Below, piece after piece: positions 19,439-28,440 of a stretch of DNA of 64,000 nt. The stretch comes from Dyella sp. C9. Lineage in GTDB: Bacteria > Pseudomonadota > Gammaproteobacteria > Xanthomonadales > Rhodanobacteraceae. Within the stretch, counting starts at the first letter, position 1, and each line of letters opens with the position of its first letter. The stretch is taken from positions 1-64,000 of the forward strand of contig NZ_QIRF01000003.1 in assembly GCF_003332825.1 (NCBI RefSeq). Reading direction: 5' to 3'. The notes under the pieces were generated by a model. It did not search any database, was not told the DNA's origin, and was given only the letters and a program-made list of their open reading frames with translations. The position numbers were made by a program, and so were the translations under genes.

Positions 19439-20641
19439 GTGCGCGAGTGGCTAAGTGCGTGGTTTACCCCGGCTCCCGACTCGGCGGTGGCCCACAGCAT
19501 ACGCAAGGGCAAGTCCCCCTGGGTCGACTCCGTGCACCTGCTGTGGTCGGCCTGGGTCTTCATCACCCCGATCTTCGACCGCTTCAGCCAGCAATGGGCC
19601 GTGCTCACCCTGGTCAGCTACCCGATCTTCCTGGTGCTGTACGCCCGCTGCTGCCTCTCGTCGCGGCGGGTCACCTATCGCTACGCACTGCTGTTGGTGG
19701 CGATGGCCTTCGCGCTGTTGCCCTGGTATCCCAGCGGCCTCACTTATTTCATGTATGGCTGCGTGATGCTGTGCAGCCGACGCATGAGCCTGCGCGCCTA
19801 TATGGCCGCGCTGGCGGGCCTCAACGCACTGTGCCTGCTGGAGACCTGGCTGCTGCATTACCCATGGCAGGCCGTGCTGTGGATGCCGCTGAGCTCCTTC
19901 ATCATCGGCATCGCCGTGAATGCCGAGCGCATGAGCGAGGAAAAGGAAATCGAGCTGCGCCTCACCCATGACGAGGTGCGCCGGCTCGCGGCCACCGCCG
20001 AGCGCGAACGCATCGGCCGCGACCTGCACGACCTGCTGGGACATACGCTTTCGCTGATCACCCTGAAGCTGGAGCTTTCGCGCAAGCTGTTCGATCGCAA
20101 CAGTGAGGCTGCGCGCCGCGAACTGGAGGAAGCCGAGCGGGTGGCGCGCCATGCATTGGCTGAAGTGCGCGCGGCGGTCACCGGCATCCGCGCTACCGAC
20201 CTGGCCGCGGAGCTGGCCTCCGCCAAGCTGCTGCTGGAATCCTCAGACGTGTCGCTGGATTACGGCAGCCTGCCGGCCTCGTTGCCAGCGGAGTTGGAGC
20301 GAGGGCTTGCCCTGGTGCTGCGCGAAGCGGTGACCAATATCGCGCGCCACGCCCGGGCCAACCGTGCCTGGGTTTCGGTGGAGCTGGCCGGTGATGCCGT
20401 GCAATTGCGCGTGTCCGACAACGGTCGCGGTGGCATTGGCAGCCACGGCAATGGCCTGTGTGGCATGGCCGAGCGCGTGCGCTCGCTCGGCGGAACGCTG
20501 GCGGTGGAGTCGCCGGTGGGGCAGGGCACGCGGCTGCTGATCCGAGTGCCGTTTCGCCAGCGCTTGAAGCCGGTGGACGTGGCGCCGGCCACGCTGCCCT
20601 CTGCAGACGGTTGGGCGGCCGAGGAACGGCACGCCACATGA
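19439..20641 (+). CDS. DesK/LiaS-type sensor histidine kinase
   Basis: This ~400-residue kinase has several N-terminal transmembrane helices (to about residue 150), a short coiled linker, a HisKA_3 dimerisation domain with the phospho-acceptor in RDLHDLLGHTLSL, and a HATPase domain (N-box EAVTNIARHA, G-box SDNGRGGIG, then GNGLCGMAERV). There is no periplasmic sensor domain, so it probably senses through the membrane or the ABC exporter. The start is uncertain: GTG 19439 has GGGGAGG at ideal spacing, while ATG 19400 is only seven bases after the permease stop and has a weaker site. Its ATGA stop overlaps a small following frame. Confidence 0.88.
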   Translation: MREWLSAWFTPAPDSAVAHSIRKGKSPWVDSVHLLWSAWVFITPIFDRFSQQWAVLTLVSYPIFLVLYARCCLSSRRVTYRYALLLVAMAFALLPWYPSGLTYFMYGCVMLCSRRMSLRAYMAALAGLNALCLLETWLLHYPWQAVLWMPLSSFIIGIAVNAERMSEEKEIELRLTHDEVRRLAATAERERIGRDLHDLLGHTLSLITLKLELSRKLFDRNSEAARRELEEAERVARHALAEVRAAVTGIRATDLAAELASAKLLLESSDVSLDYGSLPASLPAELERGLALVLREAVTNIARHARANRAWVSVELAGDAVQLRVSDNGRGGIGSHGNGLCGMAERVRSLGGTLAVESPVGQGTRLLIRVPFRQRLKPVDVAPATLPSADGWAAEERHAT

Positions 20642-20883
20642 GGCGCCTGCCACCGGTGCATCCGGCTCGCCGTGCAGCCGGTATGGTTCGCACGTCTTGC
20701 TCCATTCATCATCAAGCACATGCCACGGTGGCCCACGTGCCGCTCAACCCGGGTCCGGAGTGTCTGGAAATGCGTATCAACGATAACGGTCGCGGCGTTC
20801 CGTCCGCGCACGGCCATGGCATCAGCGGCGTGCGTGGGCGCGTGCCGGCGACGTTCGCCGGGCCGGCATGGAGCGTCGCATGA
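20638..20883 (+). CDS. 81-residue HATPase-fragment microprotein
   Basis: This small frame starts with ATG overlapping the kinase stop (ATGA at 20638) and ends with TGA overlapping the response regulator's start (ATGA at 20880), so it is translationally coupled on both sides. Its middle matches the ATP-binding end of a histidine kinase: SIHHQAHATVAHVPL against the upstream kinase's NIARHARANRAWVSVEL, then MRINDNGRGV (G1 box) and GHGISGVRGRV. The catalytic Asn of the N-box appears as Ser and the dimerisation domain is absent. It may be the remnant of a duplicated kinase end, or a kept small protein acting on the kinase or regulator. It has no frameshift of its own. Function unknown. Confidence 0.5.
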   Translation: MRRLPPVHPARRAAGMVRTSCSIHHQAHATVAHVPLNPGPECLEMRINDNGRGVPSAHGHGISGVRGRVPATFAGPAWSVA

Positions 20884-21482
20884 TCCGCGTGCTGCTTGCC
20901 GAAGACCAGGCGATGGTGCGCGGCGCACTGTCGGCGCTGCTCAACCTGGAGTCGGACATCGAGGTGCTTGGCTCGGCCGCCGACGGCGAGGCTGCCTGGC
21001 GCGAGCTGCAGCGCGTTAAACCGGACGTGCTGGTCACCGACATCGAGATGCCCGGCCTCACCGGGCTGGAGCTGGCCCAGCGCATCCAGCGCCACGAGCT
21101 GCCGATCAAGGTGATCATCGTCACCACCTTTGCGCGCCCGGGCTTCCTGCGTCGCGCGCTGGACGCGGGCGTCTCGGGTTACCTGCTCAAGGACGCCCCG
21201 GCGGAGAACCTTGCCGAGGCGCTGCGCATGGTCCATCGCGGCGGCCGGTCGATCGACCCCCAGTTGGCGCTGGAAGCATGGTCGGAAGCCGATCCGCTCA
21301 ACGATCGCGAGCGCCAGGTGCTGCGCCTCGCCGGCGAAGGACTGTCGGCGAACGACATCGCGGGGCAGCTCAGTCTCTCACACGGCACCGTGCGCAATTA
21401 TCTGTCTGAGGCGATCGGCAAGCTCGGCGCCGCCAATCGCATCGAGGCATACCGGCTGGCACGCCAGAAAGGCTGGCTCTGA
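20880..21482 (+). CDS. NarL/DesR-family response regulator
   Basis: This 200-residue regulator has a receiver domain with phospho-acceptor Asp54 in LVTDIEMPG, the acidic pair in LLAEDQ, the switch Thr in VTTFARPG and Lys in YLLKD, then a LuxR-type helix-turn-helix (about 135-195; NDRERQVLRLAGEGLSANDIA...SHGTVRNYLSEAI). ATG 20880 begins MIRVLLAED; an ATG four codons earlier is possible. It is the partner of the DesK-type kinase and probably controls the ABC exporter genes through the tandem repeats at 17599-17639. Confidence 0.92.
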   Translation: MIRVLLAEDQAMVRGALSALLNLESDIEVLGSAADGEAAWRELQRVKPDVLVTDIEMPGLTGLELAQRIQRHELPIKVIIVTTFARPGFLRRALDAGVSGYLLKDAPAENLAEALRMVHRGGRSIDPQLALEAWSEADPLNDRERQVLRLAGEGLSANDIAGQLSLSHGTVRNYLSEAIGKLGAANRIEAYRLARQKGWL

Positions 21483-21565
21483 CCGGCGTGGATACGCCGC
21501 AGTAGCCAGCGGGGGACGATTGGGGTGCAATAGCGCGGACCCACGCCACCGAGCGCTCCCCGCCG

Positions 21566-22786
21566 ATGTCGATCTTTCGCCTAGTCCGCGTGTTTGCCTG
21601 GTGGATGGCAGGCCTGGCCCTTGCCATGGTGGCCGGCTGCTCGCGGCACCCGGTGGTGCTCGGCAACGAGGCCTATGTGTGGCAGCGCCAGTGGACGCCG
21701 GCGCTGACCGAGGCGATCCGGGCCAGCAGCGATGTGGTGCAGGGGTGGCGCGTGCTCGCCGCAGAGGTCGACGTACATGGCCAATGGCGCACGTTTCGAC
21801 CCGATTGGGCGGCCCTGGCCAACAGCAGCAAGCCGGTGGTGGCGGTGATCCGCATCGAAGGGCAGCTGGCGGACTGGGACGAGGCCCGGCTGCTCGCCGG
21901 CATGCAGCCGGTGGTGACCGGTTGGCGCCAGCACGGCCTGAACCTGGTGGGCGTGGAGATCGATTACGACTGCCCCACTTCACGCCTGCGCGATTACGCC
22001 CACATGCTGGGGGTGCTGCATCGGCAAATGGGTAGCTCGCTGCGCCTGTCCATCACCGCCTTGCCGACCTGGCTGCAAAGCCCAGACCTCGATGCGGTGA
22101 TGACGCCGGCGGATGAGATGGTCCTGCAGGTGCACGCCGTGCAGTCGCCACGTGCCGGCCTGTTTGACCCGCGGCAGGCGCATGCGTGGATGGACATGTT
22201 CGCCAAGCGCACGCACAAGCCCTGGCGCGTGGCCTTGCCGGCGTACGGGTCGCGGGTCAGCTGGGATGCCCAGGGCCGCGTGGCGTCCGTGGAGAGCGAG
22301 CGGGCCAGCCTGGTCGGTGGCGACGCCAACGAGCTGTTTGCCGATCCAGTCGCGATGCAGGGCTTCGTGGCCAGCCTGGGCGCGGATGTCCCGGCCAACC
22401 TCATCGGCATCGTATGGTTCCGCCTTCCCACCGATGACGATGCCCGTGCCTGGAGCATGGCCACCTGGCGTGCGGTACTGTCGCACGTGCCATTGCGTGT
22501 CTCGTTGCTGGCGCAGGTGCGGACCGCGCGGCATGCACCACTGCGCGACCTGGTATTGATAAACACCGGCAATGCCGATGTGCCCCTGCCGTCGCTGGTG
22601 CGGCTGGATGCCGGTTGTAGCCTGGCCGATGGTGCCAACGGCTACATCCTGCAGCGCACGGCGCAGGGCGTGTTCCTGGCACGCGACCAGGGTGGCCTGT
22701 TGCGCGCCGGGCGCCAGTTGGGCATCGGCTGGCTGCGCTGCGATGGGGTGGCGGCGTTGCACATCGAGTCCGGTCGCGCACGCTGA
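21566..22786 (+). CDS. DUF3142 lipoprotein
   Basis: This 406-residue protein has a lipoprotein signal (lipobox MVAGC, residues 21-25) and then a DUF3142-like body, recognised by the WQRQWTPAL opening and the acidic motif VEIDYDCPTSRLRDYA, which has the look of a TIM-barrel glycosidase-like active-site strand. No enzyme activity is established for the family, to my knowledge. A C-terminal ~120 residues form a probable beta domain. It is followed at 89 bp by a large envelope protein on the same strand, and the two are likely partners. Confidence 0.65.
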   Translation: MSIFRLVRVFAWWMAGLALAMVAGCSRHPVVLGNEAYVWQRQWTPALTEAIRASSDVVQGWRVLAAEVDVHGQWRTFRPDWAALANSSKPVVAVIRIEGQLADWDEARLLAGMQPVVTGWRQHGLNLVGVEIDYDCPTSRLRDYAHMLGVLHRQMGSSLRLSITALPTWLQSPDLDAVMTPADEMVLQVHAVQSPRAGLFDPRQAHAWMDMFAKRTHKPWRVALPAYGSRVSWDAQGRVASVESERASLVGGDANELFADPVAMQGFVASLGADVPANLIGIVWFRLPTDDDARAWSMATWRAVLSHVPLRVSLLAQVRTARHAPLRDLVLINTGNADVPLPSLVRLDAGCSLADGANGYILQRTAQGVFLARDQGGLLRAGRQLGIGWLRCDGVAALHIESGRAR

Positions 22787-22875
22787 CCGGGCGTCGCACT
22801 GGGGCGCGTAGAACGACGGCCTGCCGCATACTTCGCGAACCGGGCGCGGAGCGCGCGCCATCGACAGGATGTGTC

Positions 22876-25248
22876 ATGAGCAAGCGTCCATGGATAGTCG
22901 CTGCAGTGCTCGCCGGCCTGGCTGGCGCCATGGCCTGGGCCTGCGGCCCGATGTTCCCCAACCAGTTGCTCGACCAGCGTGGTGCGACCCTCAAGGCGAC
23001 GCCGCAGAACAGTTTCGCGTTCGAGGCGATGCATCTGCTGGAGGCTACGGACAAGCTCACGCCGGAGCCGGTGGTGGAGGGCGATCAGGGCGTGAATGCC
23101 GAGGATCAGGCCACGGCGCAGGGGCTTACTCCTGCCCAGGCCGAACGTGTCACCCATGTGCGCCAGGCTGCGTCGGGCGATGAAGCATACGAACAGGGCA
23201 AGGATCTTCCAGCGGATCTGCGCGCCTACACGGCGGGCGCGGTGGCCTTTGCCCGGGGCGATGTCAGCGGGGCGGCCGGCTATTTCAACCAGGTGCTCGC
23301 GCTCCCGGCGGATCAGGGCAGGCTGCGTTCGGTATGGGCGGCCTTCATGCTGGGCCGGATCCATGCCGCCAAGGCGCATGACGCCGCTGGCGAGCCCGCT
23401 GCATTCCAGCCCGAGCGCGAGGCCGCAGCCAAGGCCTTCCAGCTGGCGCGGCAGCGTGCGGTGGACGGTGCATCGGACCCCCAGGGGTTGGCCGTCTCCA
23501 GCTTCGGCGAAGAGGCGCGCCTGTACCTCTACGGTCATGGCGTGCAGTGCAGCTGGGGCAATCTCTACGACGACGAAAACCATTGCGGCGATGGCATGGC
23601 GCCTGCGGATTTCAAGCGTGCCATCACGCTGTATGCCGCGCAGGCGGGGCATGGTTCCAGCAGTGGCGTGCAGTCGCTGGTCGCGATCGCCGGTTACCTG
23701 ACGCGCAACTCGTCGCCGATGGCCGGCGTGCTGGACAACGCCGTGGCCCAACGCATGCTGGTGGCCTATGCACTGGCCCGGCTGGATGGCCGCAGTTTCG
23801 ACAGCGTGGCCGGCGAGAATCAGAAACCAGATCCGAGGCTGGCGTCGCTGGTGCAGGCGATCGAACAGTTCGGTCCGGACAAGGTGGCGGGTGCGGATCG
23901 GGTTGCCGCGCTTGCCTATCAGGCGGGTCAGTACCAGCTATCCGCCCGTCTGGCCGGGAAGGCGGCTGGCCCGTTGGCGGCGTGGGTGCGCGCCAAGCTG
24001 GCGCTGCAGAAGGGCGATCTGGCCGCGGCCGGCAGGGCCTACGCCGAAGCTGCGCAAGCTTTTCCCAAGGCAGGTGACTCCCAGCCGGCCCTGGAGCCGG
24101 CCAATGTCGATCTGCTGACCGGCGAGCGGGGTGTACTGGCGTTGGCGCGAGGGGAATACGTCGAGGCACTGGGGTATCTCTACGACGCCGCCAACGCCGT
24201 GGGCGGCGATGGCAATGTCTACGACGAGGACCAGGAAACCGCCGGCTATGGCTATGGCAACGACGCGGCCTACATCGCCGAGCGCGTGCTCACCGTCGAT
24301 GAACTGAAGACTTTCGTCGATGCGCGTGCGCCGGCCACTCCCGTCCCGGCCAACAAGCCCGGAGAGAACGACTACTACCGCACCCTGCGTCCCCTGGGCG
24401 ACAACCTGCGCTGGTTGCTGGCGCGTCGGTTGATGCGTGCGGGGCGCTACGACGAGGCCTTGCCGTACTTTCCGGTGGATGGCGACCCGCGCTTCGGCAC
24501 CTTCGACGACGAAGGCAAGCTGCATGTCTCCGAGCTGCGCAGCCAGGCCCGCGCCTACGCCAGGGCGCTGCACGACGGCGAGCATGCGTGGACGAAGATC
24601 GGCCGGGCGCAAGGCCTGTATGCCGCCGCGCGGATCGCACGCGAAAACGGCATGGAGATCCTGGGCTACGAGCAGGCCCCCGACTACAACGACAACGGTG
24701 GCAGCTACCAGGGCGGCAGCGGCCAGGACGAGAAGTCGCTGGCGCAGACCTTCGTCACCGATGGCGAGCGCCAGCGATTCCACGCTAGTGCGCCGCAGCC
24801 GCGCTGGCGTTTCCATTACCGCTACATCGCCGCCGACCATGCGAACGCCGCGGCCGACCTGTTGCCGGCGCGCTCGCAGGCCTTTGCCGCCGTGCTTTGC
24901 CAGGCCACGGGCTGGATGCTGCAAGGCCCTCCCGATTACGACGACAACTACCAGGGCTGGGGCGAACCCGCGCCCACCGGCATTCCCGCACGCCTGCAGC
25001 GCGCCACGACGCTGTACCAGCGCTACGTGAAGCAGGGACCGTACGTGGCATGGGCGGACGATTTCGGCCGCCATTGCGAGGAGCCCGACTTCGACCGCGC
25101 CCGCGAGCTGCAGCGGTCGCAGCAGGTGGCCGCGGTGCGTCACGCCGTGCGGCGCTGGTTCCCGTACGAGCTCTCGGTGTTTGTGGTGTTGCTGGCGGGA
25201 CTGGCGTTCTGGCTGGTGCGCCGCAGCCGTCGCCGCAAGGGCGCCTGA
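22876..25248 (+). CDS. large envelope protein with helical repeats, unknown function
   Basis: This 790-residue protein has an N-terminal hydrophobic signal or anchor (residues 7-22, then ACGPMFPNQLLDQRG), a long Ala/Gln-rich body with tetratricopeptide-like helical pairs (for example AVAFARGDVSGAAGYFNQVLAL and RRLMRAGRYDEALPYF), and a C-terminal transmembrane helix (VFVVLLAGLAFWLVRR) with a basic cytoplasmic tail. The topology suggests a bulky periplasmic domain held by the inner membrane. No catalytic motif is recognised. It follows the DUF3142 lipoprotein gene and probably works with it, perhaps in envelope or exopolymer handling; this is inference. Confidence 0.6.
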   Translation: MSKRPWIVAAVLAGLAGAMAWACGPMFPNQLLDQRGATLKATPQNSFAFEAMHLLEATDKLTPEPVVEGDQGVNAEDQATAQGLTPAQAERVTHVRQAASGDEAYEQGKDLPADLRAYTAGAVAFARGDVSGAAGYFNQVLALPADQGRLRSVWAAFMLGRIHAAKAHDAAGEPAAFQPEREAAAKAFQLARQRAVDGASDPQGLAVSSFGEEARLYLYGHGVQCSWGNLYDDENHCGDGMAPADFKRAITLYAAQAGHGSSSGVQSLVAIAGYLTRNSSPMAGVLDNAVAQRMLVAYALARLDGRSFDSVAGENQKPDPRLASLVQAIEQFGPDKVAGADRVAALAYQAGQYQLSARLAGKAAGPLAAWVRAKLALQKGDLAAAGRAYAEAAQAFPKAGDSQPALEPANVDLLTGERGVLALARGEYVEALGYLYDAANAVGGDGNVYDEDQETAGYGYGNDAAYIAERVLTVDELKTFVDARAPATPVPANKPGENDYYRTLRPLGDNLRWLLARRLMRAGRYDEALPYFPVDGDPRFGTFDDEGKLHVSELRSQARAYARALHDGEHAWTKIGRAQGLYAAARIARENGMEILGYEQAPDYNDNGGSYQGGSGQDEKSLAQTFVTDGERQRFHASAPQPRWRFHYRYIAADHANAAADLLPARSQAFAAVLCQATGWMLQGPPDYDDNYQGWGEPAPTGIPARLQRATTLYQRYVKQGPYVAWADDFGRHCEEPDFDRARELQRSQQVAAVRHAVRRWFPYELSVFVVLLAGLAFWLVRRSRRRKGA

Positions 25249-25281
25249 ATCGCTCGCAGCCGACGGAACGGGGTTTTGGGC

Positions 25282-25287
25282 GATAAT
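25282..25287 (+). promoter_or_regulatory. candidate -10 of queA
   Basis: GATAAT, in the context GGGCGATAATGTG, lies 27 bp before the GTG start. No clear -35 is visible. The same GGCGATAAT string precedes tgt. Confidence 0.35.
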
Positions 25288-25313
25288 GTGCCATTCGACG
25301 TTCAAGCCCCGCC

Positions 25314-26348
25314 GTGAAGAAGACCGATTTCGACTTTGAACTCCCGCCCGAGCTGATTGCCCAGGCACCGTTGGCCGAGCGCGCGGCCAGCCGCCTGCTG
25401 GGGCTCGATGTGGACGCGCAGACGCGCCAGGACCGGATGTTCCGTGACCTGCCCGAATTCCTGCGCGAAGGCGACCTGCTGGTGTTCAACGACACCCGCG
25501 TGCTGCCGGCGCGGCTGTATGGCCGCAAGGACACTGGCGGGCAGGTGGAGATCCTGGTCGAGCGCGTGACAGGTACGCACGAAGCCATCGTGCAGCTGGG
25601 CGTGAGCAAGAAGCCGAAGGAAGGCGGGCGCATCGAGCTGGCGGACGGCAGCCATGCGGTGGTGCTGGGACGCGAGGGGCCGTTTTTCCGCTTGCGCTTC
25701 GAGTCGACCGATCCCCTGGAGCGCCTGCTGTTGCGCCTGGGCGAGATGCCGCTGCCGCCGTACATCGAGCGCCATGCCGACGCCAGCGACATGGAGCGCT
25801 ACCAGACCGTGTTCGCCCGCGAACCGGGCGCGGTGGCCGCGCCAACCGCGGGGCTGCATTTCGATGAGGCCACGCTGGCCCTGCTGCGCGAGTGCGGCAT
25901 CCAGTTCGGCTACGTGACGCTCCACGTGGGCGCGGGCACCTTCCAGCCGGTGCGCGCGGACGACATCAAGGACCACCAGATGCATCGCGAGTGGCTGAAC
26001 GTGGGCGCCAGCCTGGTGGAGCAGATCCGCCGCACGCGCGCCGCGGGCGGCCGCGTGATCGCCGTGGGCACCACGGTGGTGCGCGCCCTGGAGAGCGCGG
26101 TGCGCGATGGCGAACTGCAGCCGTTTGCCGGTGAAACGCAGATCTTCATCTTCCCCGGCTACCGTTTCAGCAGCATCGACGGCCTGCTGACCAATTTCCA
26201 CTTGCCGCAGTCGACCTTGTTGATGCTGGTGTCGGCGCTGGCGGGCCGCGAGTTCATGCTGGGGTCGTATCGGTACGCAGTGGAGCAGAAATACCGTTTC
26301 TTCTCCTACGGCGACGCGATGCTGATCCTGCCGCGAGGCGGCGCCTAA
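25314..26348 (+). CDS. queA: tRNA preQ1(34) S-adenosylmethionine ribosyltransferase-isomerase
   Basis: This 344-residue enzyme transfers and rearranges the ribosyl part of S-adenosylmethionine onto preQ1 in tRNA anticodons, giving epoxyqueuosine. Recognisable blocks are DFDFELPPELIAQAPL at the start, LVFNDTRVLPARLYG, AAPTAGLHFDEATL, GYVTLHVGAGTFQPV and NFHLPQSTLLMLVSA near the end. The start is a GTG, since no ATG fits the family N-terminus. It lies upstream of tgt, its pathway partner, but the two are separated by about 210 bp holding an inverted repeat. Confidence 0.96.
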   Translation: MKKTDFDFELPPELIAQAPLAERAASRLLGLDVDAQTRQDRMFRDLPEFLREGDLLVFNDTRVLPARLYGRKDTGGQVEILVERVTGTHEAIVQLGVSKKPKEGGRIELADGSHAVVLGREGPFFRLRFESTDPLERLLLRLGEMPLPPYIERHADASDMERYQTVFAREPGAVAAPTAGLHFDEATLALLRECGIQFGYVTLHVGAGTFQPVRADDIKDHQMHREWLNVGASLVEQIRRTRAAGGRVIAVGTTVVRALESAVRDGELQPFAGETQIFIFPGYRFSSIDGLLTNFHLPQSTLLMLVSALAGREFMLGSYRYAVEQKYRFFSYGDAMLILPRGGA

Positions 26349-26351
26349 ACT

Positions 26352-26507
26352 CCCTCTCCCCGGCGGGGAGAGGGTTGGGGTGAGGGGGCAATCTTGCATC
26401 GTTGTGCCGAGTCATAGCTTCTGGGGGTAATGGCACGTCGGCACTTTTGAGATGCCGGCGCAAGCACCCGCCCTCACCCCAGCCCTCTCCCCAGAGGGTA
26501 GAGGGAG
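26352..26507. repeat. inverted pair of CCCTCTCCCC/TTGGGGTGAGGG repeats
   Basis: The left unit (26352-26387) reads CCCTCTCCCC, a short loop, GGGGAGAGGG, then TTGGGGTGAGGG. The right unit (26471-26507) is the same in the opposite orientation, with a slightly degraded hairpin (CCCTCTCCCCAGAGGGTAGAGGG). The pair fills the gap between queA and tgt, about 50 bp ahead of tgt. Small dispersed repeats of this type are common in Xanthomonadales and beta-proteobacteria. Confidence 0.8.
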
Positions 26508-26511
26508 ATAG

Positions 26512-27690
<1,179 letters not shown>

Positions 27691-27728
27691 GGCAGCTATC
27701 CAGGTGACCCCTGTCGCCTCATAAGTGC

Positions 27729-27817
27729 CGTCATTCCTGCGAAAGCAGGAATCCAGCGACTTTCGGGCCACGAAGGCGGTGCAACGGCACTGGATTCCTG
27801 CTTTCGCAGGAATGTCG
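27729..27817. repeat. inverted pair of 28-bp ATTCCTGCGAAAGCAGGAAT repeats
   Basis: Two 28-bp arms, each itself a hairpin (ATTCCTGC-GAAA-GCAGGAAT), face each other at 27729-27756 and 27790-27817 with a 33-bp core. The same arrangement recurs at 40483-40567 and 43542-43624. It resembles the palindromic units found widely in Neisseria and Xanthomonas. It lies between tgt and yajC; the rest of this 324-bp gap has the yajC promoter and nothing else seen. Confidence 0.85.
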
Positions 27818-27941
27818 GGTAGGCGGTATTTCCGGGAACCATTGCAACCTCTTCCCGGTCCAGCCCCTTGGAATCCGCCTCTCCCGCCGCCAGAACCCTG
27901 TGCGGGTGGGCCTTGTGACGCATGCAGGGCCCGGGGGCGCG

Positions 27942-27950
27942 TGGCATAAT
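27942..27950 (+). promoter_or_regulatory. extended -10 promoter of yajC-secDF
   Basis: TGGCATAAT matches an extended -10 (TGn plus a hexamer close to TATAAT), 65 bp before the yajC start. No -35 at proper spacing is seen, as expected for this promoter type. Confidence 0.45.
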
Positions 27951-28014
27951 CCACGATCTTTTATCGGGTTTCGGCAGAAATTCCTGCTGGAACCATAACT
28001 TGCGAGACAAGCTG

Positions 28015-28350
28015 ATGACTTTTCCGACCTCCTTCGTGATGGCCCAGGCTGCTCCGGCCGGTGCCCAGGCACCGAACCCGATCATGACGTTCCTGCCGCT
28101 GATCCTGCTGTTCGTGGTCTTCTACTTCCTGATGATCCGTCCGCAGATGAAGCGCCAGAAGGAGCACCGCAACATGGTTGCCGCGCTGGCCAAGGGTGAC
28201 GAAGTGGTCACCAACGGCGGTATCGCCGGCAAGGTGGATGAGGTGGGTGAGAGCTTCATCACGGTCGAGATCGCGCCGAACGTGAAGATCAAGCTGCAGA
28301 AGGGCGCCGTGCAGCAGGTGCTGCCCAAGGGCACGCTGAAGTCGTCCTGA
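28015..28350 (+). CDS. yajC: Sec translocon accessory protein YajC
   Basis: This 111-residue inner-membrane protein has one transmembrane helix (FLPLILLFVVFYFLMI) followed by the signature RPQMKRQKEHRNM and the small beta domain GDEVVTNGGIAGKV. It binds SecDF as part of the holotranslocon. ATG 28015 was chosen because the longer frame upstream has no family match. It starts the yajC-secD-secF operon, 90 bp ahead of secD. Confidence 0.96.
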   Translation: MTFPTSFVMAQAAPAGAQAPNPIMTFLPLILLFVVFYFLMIRPQMKRQKEHRNMVAALAKGDEVVTNGGIAGKVDEVGESFITVEIAPNVKIKLQKGAVQQVLPKGTLKSS

Positions 28351-28440
28351 CGACTTGCCGGGGTGGAGGGGCCCCGGTTAACAACGACGCATTGCTCGCC
28401 GTGGCCTGCCTCGGGCCGCGGCTTTTGACGGATTCAAGGC

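Noticed and set aside
20458..20637. N-terminal extension of the small ATPase-fragment frame into the kinase gene
   Set aside because: This part overlaps the kinase in another frame and is Ala/Gly/Arg-rich without homology; only the part from 20638 resembles an ATPase domain.
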